A stretch of DNA of 21,720 bases. Origin: CFX2 sp014338005. GTDB taxonomy: Bacteria > Chloroflexota > Anaerolineae > Aggregatilineales > Phototrophicaceae. The stretch lies in assembly GCA_030263555.1 (NCBI GenBank), contig SZPE01000075.1:1-21720 (forward strand), written 5' to 3'. Positions within the stretch are counted from its first letter, which is position 1; every line of letters starts with the position of its first letter. The notes under the pieces were generated by a model that was not told the origin of the DNA, ran no database searches, and worked only from the letters and a program-made list of their open reading frames with translations. Made by a program: the position numbers and the translations under genes. Shown here in pieces: positions 7,156 through 15,959 of the stretch.

Positions 7156-7172
7156 TGTAGCAAAATGCTACA
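7156..7172. promoter_or_regulatory. Inverted repeat in the fmt-recJ divergent region
   Basis: TGTAGCA-AAA-TGCTACA is a perfect 7-base inverted repeat with a 3-base spacer, in the 98-base region between the divergent fmt and recJ starts. TGCTACACT at its right edge also resembles an extended -10 for recJ. It could be an operator covering both promoters; no regulator can be named. Confidence 0.4.
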
Positions 7173-7226
7173 CTTCAGCGGGAGCCTATCAAGTCCTAAT
7201 TGTAAGCGTCACCCTGGGCGGTGTCC

Positions 7227-8981
7227 ATGTTAAGCAAACAGTGGGTGATAAAACCCCCGTCCCCACCGGGACATTTAAAACAGTATCAGCCGTATAACAT
7301 CAGCCCGGAACTGGCGCAGGTGCTTATCAACCGGGGCTTCGACAGCCCGGAGCGGGCGCGCGATTTTTTGCGCGCCGCCGCCCTGTCCGGCGGGCGCTAC
7401 CTGAGCATAAAAGGCAAAAATCGCCCGATTGATCGAGCCGTCAGCCGGTTGGTGGCTGCGGTCAAAGGGGGAGAGAAAATCGTCGTTTATGGCGATTTCG
7501 ACGCCGACGGCGTGACCTCGACCGTGCTGCTGGTGCAGGCTTTGCGCGCGCTGGGGGCGGACGTTGAGCCATATATCCCGAACCGGATTGATGAGGGATA
7601 CGGGCTGAACAACGAAGCTCTGGAAACCCTGGCGAAAGATGGTATTCGCGTAGTCATTACAGTGGACTGCGGCATTCGCTCCATCGAGGAAGTCGAGTTC
7701 GGCAAAAGCCAGGGACTCGACATCATCGTAACCGACCATCACTCAATTGGCCCGGAGCTGCCGATGGCTCATGCCGTCATCAACCCCAAAGACGAAAACT
7801 GGAATTATGCCGAAGATATGCTGGCCGGGGTGGGTGTCGCCTACCGGGTGGCCGAGGCGCTGGTGATGGTCGCCGGCCATGACCGGAAACTACGCGAGAA
7901 ACGCCGTCCGCTTAACCTGGAAAGCCTGCTTGATCTGGTGGCAATCGGCACGGTGGCCGACCTGGCGCCGCTTAATCGGGAAGAAAATCGGGCGCTAGTG
8001 CGGCGTGGGCTGGAAGTCATCAACCAGAAGCCGCGCCCCGGCATCAAAGCTCTGCTGGAAGTGGCAGGTGTCAAACCCGGCAGCGTAACGGCGATGACCA
8101 TCGGTTATGCCATTGGGCCGCGTATCAACGCCGCCGGACGCCTGGACAGCGCCATGATTGCCTATAACCTGCTGGCAGCGCAGGACGAGGCCGAGGCAAA
8201 ACAGTGGGCCGAGCAGCTTCAGGAATTGAATGTTAAACGCCAGACGTTAACCCGCGAAGCGCAGGAAAAAATCCGCGCCACAATCGAGGCGGAAACCGCA
8301 CATAATCTGCCGCTGATTTTTGCCGGAGACGCGGGTTTCCAGCCCGGAATCGTCGGACTGGTGGCCGGGCGGCTGGTTGAGGAGTACTTCCGCCCGGCAG
8401 TGGTGATGGAACTGGGCGAAACCGAGAGCCGCGCCTCGTGCCGCAGCATTCCTCAGTTTGACATCACACAGGCGCTCGACCAGTGCGCCGATATGCTGGT
8501 GCGGCACGGCGGCCATGCCCAGGCTGCCGGTTTTACAGTTTTGAACGGCAACATTGACAGCTTAAAAAAGCGCCTGATGGCGCTGGCCGAGTCCGGCCTG
8601 GAGGGACAGGAGCTTCGTCCCATGTTGGAAATTGATGTGGATGTCCCGCTCGACCGGCTCTCAGAAGACCTGGTGACAGAATTGCAGCAGCTTGAACCCA
8701 CCGGCCACATGAATCCTGTGCCGGTGCTGATGTCGCGCCGCCTGCGCGTAGTAGAGGCGCGCACGGTCGGCAAGGACAGCGGCCATCTGAAGTTAAAGGT
8801 AACGGATGAACACCGGCAAGGCCGCGTGATAGACGCTATTGGCTTCGGCCTGGGGGAATGGGCGGGCAGCATACCGGGGTTGATTGACGCGGCCTACCAG
8901 CTTGAAATCAACGTCTGGAACGGCTCGCGCAGCCTGCAATTGAACTTACAGGACATTCGCCCGGCGGAGCGGCCTGAATGA
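7227..8981 (+). CDS. recJ: Single-stranded-DNA-specific exonuclease RecJ
   Basis: A 5'-3' exonuclease on single-stranded DNA used in recombinational and mismatch repair; DHH superfamily. The catalytic DHH motifs are complete: VVYGDFDADGVTS (about 86-98), VITVDCGI (about 144-150), IIVTDHH (about 166-172) and DLVAIGTVADLAPL (about 233-246). They are followed by GPRINAAGRLDSA and the DHHA1 signature RHGGHAQAAGFT. The C-terminal part (RQGRVIDAIGFGLGEWAG) is the OB-fold region. At about 584 residues it has normal length. ATG 7227 is preferred over GTG 7221, which is in frame two codons earlier; neither has a strong ribosome site. Its stop overlaps the start of the following glycosidase-like gene by ATGA. 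mutS is encoded elsewhere in this window on the other strand. Confidence 0.96.
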   Translation: MLSKQWVIKPPSPPGHLKQYQPYNISPELAQVLINRGFDSPERARDFLRAAALSGGRYLSIKGKNRPIDRAVSRLVAAVKGGEKIVVYGDFDADGVTSTVLLVQALRALGADVEPYIPNRIDEGYGLNNEALETLAKDGIRVVITVDCGIRSIEEVEFGKSQGLDIIVTDHHSIGPELPMAHAVINPKDENWNYAEDMLAGVGVAYRVAEALVMVAGHDRKLREKRRPLNLESLLDLVAIGTVADLAPLNREENRALVRRGLEVINQKPRPGIKALLEVAGVKPGSVTAMTIGYAIGPRINAAGRLDSAMIAYNLLAAQDEAEAKQWAEQLQELNVKRQTLTREAQEKIRATIEAETAHNLPLIFAGDAGFQPGIVGLVAGRLVEEYFRPAVVMELGETESRASCRSIPQFDITQALDQCADMLVRHGGHAQAAGFTVLNGNIDSLKKRLMALAESGLEGQELRPMLEIDVDVPLDRLSEDLVTELQQLEPTGHMNPVPVLMSRRLRVVEARTVGKDSGHLKLKVTDEHRQGRVIDAIGFGLGEWAGSIPGLIDAAYQLEINVWNGSRSLQLNLQDIRPAERPE

Positions 8982-10381
8982 AACGCGGCATATTTCTGCC
9001 TGTGATCTGCGCGCTGTGGCTGCTGCTGCCGGGCGTTCGTCTGGCCGCCCAAGAAGATCAGCCCGGCGCGAGTAACCGTTTTGGCGTCGTCGAAGGGTTC
9101 TGGCTGCCGGAGGTTGTGTGCGAGTTGGGCACGGGATGGGAGCGCATCATCTTCGACTGGTCGCAGCACCAGCCCACCGGGCCGGACGACTGGCACACCC
9201 TCAACGTGGATGACCGCTGGCTGGCGGCAGCGCGGGACTGCAACCGGGAAGTGGTCGCCATCGTCAAACATACGCCGGACTGGGCGACCGAAGGCACACC
9301 CGGCCCCGGCGTGCCGAGCGGCCTGTACCTGCCGGTGGATGACCCCGGCAATTACTGGGCGCGTTTTATCCGCAAGACCGCCGAATATTACCAGCCGCGC
9401 GGCGTCAACCGCTTCATTATCTGGAACGAGCCGGACATCACGCCGGATACCTACGGGTTCATCTTTGAAGGTACGCTGGACGATTATTTCCAGATGTTAA
9501 AAGTGGCGTATCTGGCGGCCAGACAGGGCAGCCCGGACGCAAAAATCCACCTGGCAGGGACGACCTACTGGCACGATGTGAATGCCGGGCGGCGCCTGTA
9601 CATGGATCGCCTGCTGGAACGTATCATGCAGGACCCCGATGCAGCAGCAAACGGCTGCTACTTTGACGCGCTCAGCCTGCACATTTACTTCCGCACCGAG
9701 ACGGTCTATGACATCGTGCGGGAAATGCGCGCGCTGCTGGACAGCTATGGCTTGGGCGACAAGGCCATCTGGATCAATGAAATGAACGCCGCGCCGACCG
9801 ATGACCCACTGTGGCCGGTGGTTCGCCCGCAGTACCAGGTGAATCTGGCGCAGCAGTCGGCCTTTTTGGTTCAGGCGTCGGCGCTGGCGCTGGCGGCGGG
9901 TGTGGAGCGGCTGGCCGTCTACAAGTTCTACGACTGGAGCCTGCCGCCGCACGGAGAGGCTTTTGGTCTGCTGCGCGCTGACGGTTCGCGCCGCCCGGCG
10001 TTTGATACCTGGAAGCTGGTCATTCAGGTTTTTAGCGGCGTCGAAAGCGCCGCGCTGGCGCAGAGCGATGCGCTGGACGTAGTGCGCCTGAGACGAGACG
10101 ATGAGCAGCAGGTGATCGCGGCCTGGGCGCGGACTGCCGAGGCCGCGCGGCTTCGGGTGAGCGCCACCGGGCCGGACGCCCTATTATTCGATCAGTACGG
10201 CGGCGCACGGGTTATGCAGCCGGAAGCAGGTTATTACACGCTGGCGCTGGACGGCGCGCGCTGCAACCGCAGCGACGGCTGCGCGGTTGGTGGAAACGTG
10301 ATACTGCTGGTGCAGCCTTCGGGCAATGTAACGGTGGAAGATATAACAGGCGCGGTCATCCCGCTGGCGTTCCAGGAGTAA
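8978..10381 (+). CDS. Secreted clan-A glycosidase-like TIM-barrel protein
   Basis: A 467-residue exported protein. Residues 5-24 form a signal peptide (hydrophobic run, then LAAQ). The barrel follows: FGVVEGFWLPEVVCELG at strand 1, then RFIIWNEPD (148-152) with Glu151 as likely acid/base, ALSLHIY (231-237), and AIWINEMN (263-270) with Glu268 as likely nucleophile. This NEP...NE pattern is that of clan GH-A, closest in feel to GH39/GH5. Residues after about 350 look like a beta-sandwich C-terminal domain (VIAAWARTAEAARLRVSATG). Substrate unknown. The ATG lies inside the recJ end (ATGA overlap), with GGAG 8 bases upstream within recJ, so translation is coupled to recJ, an odd partner. A second protein with the same catalytic pattern is encoded at 20179-21579. 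Confidence 0.85.
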   Translation: MKRGIFLPVICALWLLLPGVRLAAQEDQPGASNRFGVVEGFWLPEVVCELGTGWERIIFDWSQHQPTGPDDWHTLNVDDRWLAAARDCNREVVAIVKHTPDWATEGTPGPGVPSGLYLPVDDPGNYWARFIRKTAEYYQPRGVNRFIIWNEPDITPDTYGFIFEGTLDDYFQMLKVAYLAARQGSPDAKIHLAGTTYWHDVNAGRRLYMDRLLERIMQDPDAAANGCYFDALSLHIYFRTETVYDIVREMRALLDSYGLGDKAIWINEMNAAPTDDPLWPVVRPQYQVNLAQQSAFLVQASALALAAGVERLAVYKFYDWSLPPHGEAFGLLRADGSRRPAFDTWKLVIQVFSGVESAALAQSDALDVVRLRRDDEQQVIAAWARTAEAARLRVSATGPDALLFDQYGGARVMQPEAGYYTLALDGARCNRSDGCAVGGNVILLVQPSGNVTVEDITGAVIPLAFQE

Positions 10382-10432
10382 ACGCCAGGGCGTTAAGCCG
10401 CATAGAAGATGATGAGAAGCGCACTTTGCATC

Positions 10433-10461
10433 TTTGATTTGCTGCGGCTTTGCGCTAAAGT
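10433..10461 (+). promoter_or_regulatory. Candidate promoter of the DUF1385 gene
   Basis: TTTGAT (10433-10438) and TAAAGT (10456-10461) are 17 bases apart, 27 bases before the ATG at 10488. It lies in the 106-base gap after the glycosidase-like gene, so the DUF1385 gene probably has its own promoter. Confidence 0.4.
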
Positions 10462-10487
10462 TTAGTAATTTAGAGAAATGAGCGAGC

Positions 10488-11585
10488 ATGTCACAGAACG
10501 GGTATCAGGCCAGCAGCGGCGCGCAGCCAAACGAGCGGGTAGATAACAAAGGCGAGATGAAATTCTCCTATGGCGGCCAGGCGGTCATCGAAGGGGTGAT
10601 GATGCGCGGCGCCCACGCGGCAGCCATCGCTGTACGCGACCCGAAAGGGCAGATCGTCGTCCACGAACAATCGTTGAGCGCCACGCTGTACCGGGGACGC
10701 ATCAGCAAAACGCCGTTCGTGCGCGGTGTTGTCGGCCTATGGGACGCGCTGGGCTTGGGGACGCGGGCGCTGATGTGGTCGGCGGATGTGGCCGTGCGCG
10801 AGGACGAAAATGACCAGGGTAACTTCAACGGCCCGATTGGCTGGGCGACCATCGCCGTTTCGCTGGCGATTGGCATCGGCCTGTTTTTCCTGCTGCCAAC
10901 GATGGCGGCAACCGGCATCGGCCACCTGCTGGGCTTAAGCACCGCAGCGGATACAGCTGCCGAAGCCGGCGGCTTCCTGTCTTACCAGGCGCTGCCGATT
11001 GGCGTGCAGGCCACCATCATCAACTTCATCGAGGCGGTTATACAGCTTGGCCTGCTGGTTGGTTATATCTGGTTGATTGGCCGCATCCCGGATGTCAAAC
11101 GCCTGTTTGGTTATCATGGCGCGGAACACAAAACCATCAACGCTTACGAGGCCGGCGCGGAACTGACGCCGGAAATCGTCGCGCGCTACCCGATTGAACA
11201 TCCGCGCTGCGGCACGGCCTTTTTGCTGACGGTCGTGTTCGTCAGCGTGTTCATTTTCTCTTTGTTGGGACGCCCGCCCTTCCTGCTGCTGATTCTGTCG
11301 CGCGTGGTGCTGATTCCGGTCATCGCCGGAGTGGCCTATGAAATCCTGCGCTTCACGGCGCGCAACATGCACAATCCCATTGTACGGATTATCGTCAAAC
11401 CCAACCTGGCGCTGCAACACCTGACCACCCGCCAGCCGGATTTACACATGATCGAAGTGGCGATTATGGCCTTCCAGCATGTGCTGGCCTCGGAGGGGCT
11501 GATGGGGCGGGATGAAATCGTCATCCCCGAACCGCGCCCAGAAGCCGTGTCGCCCACGCTGGCCGCCGAAAAAGTCAAAGCCTGA
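10488..11585 (+). CDS. DUF1385 family membrane protein
   Basis: A 365-residue polytopic membrane protein of the DUF1385 (YqhQ-like) family; its biochemical function is unknown. Family hallmarks are clear: YGGQAVIEGVMMRG (about 27-40), RLFGYHGAEHKTINAYEAG (about 205-223), HPRCGTAFLL (about 239-248) and ARNMHNPIVRII (about 312-323). Hydrophobic segments lie near 117-150, 170-200 and 244-290. The conserved His and Cys in YHGAEHK and HPRCG could bind metal, which is speculation. The first 23 residues are polar and unconserved, so the start may instead be ATG 10557 (MKFSYGGQ), where GGCGAG precedes. Its stop is 5 bases from the stop of the convergent peptidase gene, leaving no room for a dedicated terminator. 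Confidence 0.9.
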   Translation: MSQNGYQASSGAQPNERVDNKGEMKFSYGGQAVIEGVMMRGAHAAAIAVRDPKGQIVVHEQSLSATLYRGRISKTPFVRGVVGLWDALGLGTRALMWSADVAVREDENDQGNFNGPIGWATIAVSLAIGIGLFFLLPTMAATGIGHLLGLSTAADTAAEAGGFLSYQALPIGVQATIINFIEAVIQLGLLVGYIWLIGRIPDVKRLFGYHGAEHKTINAYEAGAELTPEIVARYPIEHPRCGTAFLLTVVFVSVFIFSLLGRPPFLLLILSRVVLIPVIAGVAYEILRFTARNMHNPIVRIIVKPNLALQHLTTRQPDLHMIEVAIMAFQHVLASEGLMGRDEIVIPEPRPEAVSPTLAAEKVKA

Positions 11586-11590
11586 AGGTT

Positions 11591-12634
11591 TTATCCGCCC
11601 AGGTTCGCCAGCGCCTCGGCGGCTTCGGCATAGTTGGTATTGCGCTGAACCGCGCGTTTGTAATGAACTTTGGCTTCCGGCAGCTTGCCCAATGCTTCGT
11701 AGGCGCGGCCGGCGTAATAATACATTTCCTCAACGCCGGGCGTGGTTGCCAGCACCTGCTGGGTGAGTTTCAGCACGTCGTTATAGCGGCCTAACTGCAA
11801 GTAGGTTTCAAACGGCTCGAAGCGATACCACAAATAGCGCCAAGGCAGGCCGCCCTGAACAGCCTGATCGAAGTTGGAAGCTGCCTCATCATAGCGGCCT
11901 AACGCGAACTGTGCCGCGCCCAGGTTAAAAAACGCGACAGCGTCTCCGGCATATACGCCATCCCAATCGGCCTGCGCCTGTTCCAGCGTCCATAGGGCAT
12001 TTGCGGCGGCATCCCATTGGTCGCCCAGGATGGCTTGCAGCGCCGCCTCGTCCGATGGCCGGTAAAGCACCAAATAGTTGCGGTTAAAGTGCCGCCATTC
12101 CTCGTCAAATTCGGCGTAGGGCAGGGGACGGCCCGTGCCATCCGCGCCAAAGCCAAGCAGCGAGTCGAAAGCGTAAAAGGTTTGAGCCGCGTCATCATAA
12201 CCAATGATAACGCGGTTGTGGCTCATCCAGTTTTTGGGGACGTGCGCGCCTTCGTAATAAGCGGTTTCGACCAGTGCCGGGAATCCCGCCGCCGTAAGCT
12301 GTTTGAGCAGGTCGAGCGTACCGCCGGTGCGAATGATGCCCGATAAACCCTGGCTTTCGGCAAACGCGACCATTTCTTCCAGGCGCACGTTTACATCTTC
12401 GACATGAGGATTAAGCACGTTGATGATGTCGGTATATGTGCCGCCCCAGCCGTAATACGAAATGAGCATGGTAAAAGCCGCTGCCGAGCAGCGATTATAC
12501 TGCTGCCAGACCGAGGCGAAACCGCTCAGTTTGACCGAAGGCGGCGGTTCCGTCCCCGGATCGGCCAGCGCCGCGCCGGACATCATAACGAGCCAGACCA
12601 TCAATAGAGTGATGTTGCGTACCTGTCGTTTCAT
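11591..12634 (-). CDS. Secreted C39-like cysteine peptidase with C-terminal TPR repeats
   Basis: A 347-residue exported protein: signal peptide 1-24 (LLMVWLVMMSGAALA before DPG), papain-fold peptidase about 35-195, TPR repeats about 205-345. The peptidase resembles the C39_2 group: Gln45 and Cys49 in WQQYNRCSAAAFTMLISYYG, His139 in MSHNRVIIGYDD and Asp157 in FYAFDSLLG. TPR units are visible at AVAFFNLGAAQFALGRYDEAASNFDQAV, FETYLQLGRYNDVLKLTQQVL and MYYYAGRAYEALGKLPEAKVHYKRAV. TPRs usually bind proteins, so this may be a processing or scaffold enzyme at the cell surface; its target is unknown. It is the last gene of a leftward unit after mutS and the DinB-like gene. The ATG directly abuts the TAA of the DinB gene, so the two are cotranscribed. 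Confidence 0.85.
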   Translation of the reverse strand: MKRQVRNITLLMVWLVMMSGAALADPGTEPPPSVKLSGFASVWQQYNRCSAAAFTMLISYYGWGGTYTDIINVLNPHVEDVNVRLEEMVAFAESQGLSGIIRTGGTLDLLKQLTAAGFPALVETAYYEGAHVPKNWMSHNRVIIGYDDAAQTFYAFDSLLGFGADGTGRPLPYAEFDEEWRHFNRNYLVLYRPSDEAALQAILGDQWDAAANALWTLEQAQADWDGVYAGDAVAFFNLGAAQFALGRYDEAASNFDQAVQGGLPWRYLWYRFEPFETYLQLGRYNDVLKLTQQVLATTPGVEEMYYYAGRAYEALGKLPEAKVHYKRAVQRNTNYAEAAEALANLGG

Positions 12635-13117
12635 TTATTTGCTGCTCCAGCCCTGCGCGACCTGCCGCAGAATCGCCAGTTCACCGGTGTGATAGGCGTT
12701 GTGGTCGGCGACCAGCAGGATTTCACGCAGGATAGTATGCCCGTCGTAGCCGTGTGGAATCGGCGCCAACAGGTCTACCGATGGGTCGGCCAGCATGGCT
12801 TCAAGCGCGTTCAGGTCGTCCCGGAAACGCCGGATGGTATCCAACCACTGTGCTATGTCGGCCTGCGCGTCTTTCGCCGGCCAGTACCCTGTCGGCCATT
12901 CCGGCGAAATATGCTGCGGGCTGCGGATGTATTCCAGGATGTCCCACTGGGCGATTCGCATGTGTTCGACGAGATGCCAGAAAGTGTAAGGTACATGCGG
13001 CAGCTGGACGTTGATGAGGTTTTCGGGGAAGTTAGCAATGGCATCCTCAAAGGACATATGCGCTCCTTTGCCCTGGAGCAGCGCCCGTAAATGCTGGCGT
13101 AAAGTCTGGTCGGTCAT
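12635..13117 (-). CDS. DinB-like four-helix-bundle protein
   Basis: A 160-residue soluble protein of the DinB/YfiT family (not the DNA polymerase IV of the same name). Metal-ligand positions are seen at His48 and His52 (FWHLVEHMRIAQWDI), and His139 and His143 (LLVADHNAYHTGEL). The helix pattern and ending with AILRQV match the four-helix bundle. Family members are metal-dependent thiol transferases or enzymes of unknown role, some induced by DNA damage; no substrate can be assigned here. AGGAG precedes the ATG by 6-7 bases. It lies 26 bases after the mutS stop and directly before the secreted peptidase gene, so it is the middle gene of a mutS-led unit. Confidence 0.88.
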   Translation of the reverse strand: MTDQTLRQHLRALLQGKGAHMSFEDAIANFPENLINVQLPHVPYTFWHLVEHMRIAQWDILEYIRSPQHISPEWPTGYWPAKDAQADIAQWLDTIRRFRDDLNALEAMLADPSVDLLAPIPHGYDGHTILREILLVADHNAYHTGELAILRQVAQGWSSK

Positions 13118-13143
13118 AAAAATCTCCTGACGCAGATAAAACC

Positions 13144-15774
13144 TTATTTGTCGCCCGCCATGCGTTTGAGTTCATACAGTTTGGTGAGAGCCTCCAGCGG
13201 GCTGAGGTTGTCCACTTCGAGTTTACGCAGCACCTCCAGCGCCGGGTTGGCCGGTTCAAACAGGCGAAGCTGACCGGCCTGTTCGCGTCTTTGCTGCCGG
13301 GGCGTCAGCGGCGCGGACTCGCCGGTAGGTAGTTTAAAGTCGCTGCCCTGGGCTTCCAGGTGGTGCAGCAGTTCGCGCGCGCGTTCAACCACCGGGCGCG
13401 GCATCCCGGCCAACTGGGCGACGTGAACGCCGTAGCTGCGGTCTGCGCCGCCCGGCACGACCCGGTGCAGGAACACAATTTCGTCGCCTTCTTCCGAGAC
13501 AGCCACGTTAAAGTTGCGGGTGCGGGGCAGGATATTGGGCAGTTCGGTCAGTTCGTGGTAGTGGGTGGCGAAAAGCGTCCGGCAGTTGAGGCGGGGATGG
13601 TTGTGAATATACTCCACGACGGCGCGCGCAATCGCCAGCCCGTCGTAGGTGGATGTGCCGCGCCCAACTTCATCCAGGATGAGCAGGCTGCGGCGGGTGC
13701 TGCCGGACAGCAGCCTGGCCGTTTCGACCATCTCCACCATGAAGGTGCTTTGCCCGGCGTGGATTTCATCCTGCGCGCCGATGCGGGCGAAGATGCGGTC
13801 AACCAGGCCGATGGTGGCTTCATCAGCCGGAATAAAACTGCCGATTTGCGCCATGAGGGTGATGATCGCCACCTGCCGGATGTAAGTGGATTTGCCGGAC
13901 ATATTCGGCCCGGTGATGATGTGAATGCGAGACAGGTCATCGAAGTGCGTATCGTTTGGCACATAGCGAATGCCGCCGTCCAGCAGCCTTTCCACGACCG
14001 GGTGGCGGCCATCCTTGATGACCAGCACATCGTCTTCGGTCAGCTTCGGGCGCGTGTATCCCTCACGGGCGGCCACGTCGGCCAGCGAGAGAAAAACGTC
14101 AAGATGAGCAACCGCGCGGGCGGTGTTCAGCAGGCGCGGCGCGGACTGGGCGATTTCGCGGCACAGCGCCTCGAACAGCCGTTTTTCGACGGCCAGGATT
14201 TCTTCTTCCGCGTTTAACACCAGCGTTTCGTATTCTTTGAGTTCCGGTGTGATGTAACGTTCGGCGTTAACCAGGGTTTGTTTGCGGATGTAATCAGCCG
14301 GCACTTTGTTGGCGTTGGCGTTGCTGACCTCGATATAGTAGCCGAACACTTTGTTAAAACCGACTTTGATGCTGGCAATACCCGTCCGGCGGCGTTCCAC
14401 CGCTTCGAGGTTGGCGATCCACTCGCGGGCGTCGCGGGTGGCGTTCAGAATATCGTCCAGCTCCGGCGAATAACCGGGGCGAATTGCGCCGACGGTATTT
14501 AACACGGCGGGCGGTTCGTCGGTGATGGCGCCGGCGATGCGTTCGTTGAGGTCGGCGCAGGCGTCCAATCGTTCGCCCAGCGGCCTGAGCGCCGGCAGGT
14601 CGCCGATTAAACGCTGGATGTGCGGAATCATATCCAGGCTGGCACGCAGGCCGAGCAGATCGCGGGGGCCGGCACGACCGACCAGCAGGCGGTTGGTCAG
14701 CCGTTCGATGTCCGAAATGCTTTTCAGTGCGGCGCGCAGTTCCGCGCGGCGGTTTTCGTCGCTCCCCAGGGCTTCTACGGCATCCAGGCGGGCATTCAGC
14801 CGGTTGATGTCCAGCAGCGGTTGGTTGATCCAGGTTCGCAGCAGGCGCGCGCCCATCGCCGTCACGGTGCGGTCGAGGATGCCGAGCAGGCTGCCTTCTA
14901 CTTTTCGGCTGCGGATTGTTTCGGTCAGTTCTAGGTTGCGTCGGGTGAAGGGGTCAAGCACCATAAAACTGGCAGTGGAGTAGGCGCGCACCCCGGTGAT
15001 CTGCCCCAGGCTGCCGCGCTGCGTATCGCGCACGTAGAGCAAAGTGGCTCCGGCGGCGCAGATGGCGAACGGCATTTCGCCCAGGCCGAAGCCATCCAGC
15101 GTGCGAACGCCGAAGTGCTGGTTAAGCGCCTGTTCCGCTGTGCCGCGCTCAAAGCGCCAGTCCTGCACCGAGGTCAGATGGATGCCCGGCGGCAGGGATG
15201 CGCCGCGCTCCACCCAGCCGGCAGGCATGATGACTTCGCGCGGGGCCAATCGCGCCAGTTCTTCCAGCACCAGCACGCCGGCATTATCGCCTTCAAGCTG
15301 GGTGGCGGCGAATTCGCCGGTGGAGATGTCCACGTAGGCGATGCCGGCTTTGTTCCACCGTCCGGTTTCGGGGTCGCCCACCGGAAAAACAGCCATCAGG
15401 TAATTGGCCCGGTCTTCGGCCAGCAGTTCCGGTTCGATGATCGTGCCGGGGGTGACGACGCGCGTTACTTCGCGGTCAACGATGCCGCGCCCGTCCGGTT
15501 CGCTCATCTGTTCGCAGACGGCGACATGATAACCTTTTTCGATCAGCCGGGCGATGTAACTGTCAATGGCATGGTGAGGGACACCGGCCATCGGCACACG
15601 CTCGTTTTTGCTGACCGGACGCCCGGTTAATACCAGATCAAGCTCGCGGGCGGCGATTTCGGCGTCGGCATCGAAGGTTTCATAAAAATCGCCCAGACGA
15701 AAGAATAAGATACAATCAGGATATTCGCGCTTGATGTCCAGGTACTGCTGGCGAAGCGGCGTCACACGCGACAT
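13144..15774 (-). CDS. mutS: DNA mismatch repair protein MutS
   Basis: Recognises mismatches and small loops and starts methyl-independent or -directed repair with MutL. At 876 residues it is a full-length MutS1. The mismatch-reading Phe-x-Glu is present at Phe30/Glu32 (RLGDFYETF). The connector and lever regions follow, then the ATPase: Walker A TGPNMSGKSTYIRQV (about 618-632), Walker B LLILDEVGRGTSTYDG (about 690-705), and LFATHYHELTEL (about 733-744). The C-terminal end has the helix-turn-helix and tetramer-type tail (SPLEALTKLYELKRMAG). AGGA lies about 9 bases before the ATG. mutL is not in the window. The leftward unit continues with the DinB-like and C39 peptidase genes. Confidence 0.98.
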   Translation of the reverse strand: MSRVTPLRQQYLDIKREYPDCILFFRLGDFYETFDADAEIAARELDLVLTGRPVSKNERVPMAGVPHHAIDSYIARLIEKGYHVAVCEQMSEPDGRGIVDREVTRVVTPGTIIEPELLAEDRANYLMAVFPVGDPETGRWNKAGIAYVDISTGEFAATQLEGDNAGVLVLEELARLAPREVIMPAGWVERGASLPPGIHLTSVQDWRFERGTAEQALNQHFGVRTLDGFGLGEMPFAICAAGATLLYVRDTQRGSLGQITGVRAYSTASFMVLDPFTRRNLELTETIRSRKVEGSLLGILDRTVTAMGARLLRTWINQPLLDINRLNARLDAVEALGSDENRRAELRAALKSISDIERLTNRLLVGRAGPRDLLGLRASLDMIPHIQRLIGDLPALRPLGERLDACADLNERIAGAITDEPPAVLNTVGAIRPGYSPELDDILNATRDAREWIANLEAVERRRTGIASIKVGFNKVFGYYIEVSNANANKVPADYIRKQTLVNAERYITPELKEYETLVLNAEEEILAVEKRLFEALCREIAQSAPRLLNTARAVAHLDVFLSLADVAAREGYTRPKLTEDDVLVIKDGRHPVVERLLDGGIRYVPNDTHFDDLSRIHIITGPNMSGKSTYIRQVAIITLMAQIGSFIPADEATIGLVDRIFARIGAQDEIHAGQSTFMVEMVETARLLSGSTRRSLLILDEVGRGTSTYDGLAIARAVVEYIHNHPRLNCRTLFATHYHELTELPNILPRTRNFNVAVSEEGDEIVFLHRVVPGGADRSYGVHVAQLAGMPRPVVERARELLHHLEAQGSDFKLPTGESAPLTPRQQRREQAGQLRLFEPANPALEVLRKLEVDNLSPLEALTKLYELKRMAGDK

Positions 15775-15821
15775 AATGCGATTTCCTACTGCGGAAGTTC
15801 AGGAAAATATGTTCGAGTCCG

Positions 15822-15841
15822 GGTGAATTGTACCAATCACC
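15822..15841. promoter_or_regulatory. Quasi-palindrome between mutS and the ROK kinase gene
   Basis: GGTGA-N10-TCACC with partial symmetry inside (16 of 20 positions match the reverse complement). It sits in the 185-base divergent region and could be an operator for either gene; no regulator can be named. Confidence 0.25.
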
Positions 15842-15882
15842 GGCGGGTCATTCAACCGGCAGGGTTAGATGAGCGTAAACCG

Positions 15883-15911
15883 TTAAAACCTGGAAGTTTC
15901 AATTGTAAAAT
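15883..15911 (+). promoter_or_regulatory. Candidate promoter of the ROK kinase gene
   Basis: TAAAAT (15906-15911) with TTAAAA (15883-15888) 17 bases upstream, 48 bases before the ATG at 15960. The -35 matches only in part. The mRNA would have a normal leader carrying AAAGGA. Confidence 0.35.
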
Positions 15912-15959
15912 GCTGCCGTAAGGCGCGCCTGTTTATTTATCTGGAACAAAGGAATAGCT

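Noticed and set aside
10364..10388. Hairpin CTGGCGTT/AACGCCAG across the stop of the first glycosidase-like gene as a terminator
   Set aside because: It has only 8 pairs, includes the stop codon and has no following U-tract; it is probably a chance pairing.
13360..14217. 285-aa open frame antisense to mutS
   Set aside because: It mirrors the MutS ATPase region, shows no domain of its own and has no supporting start context.
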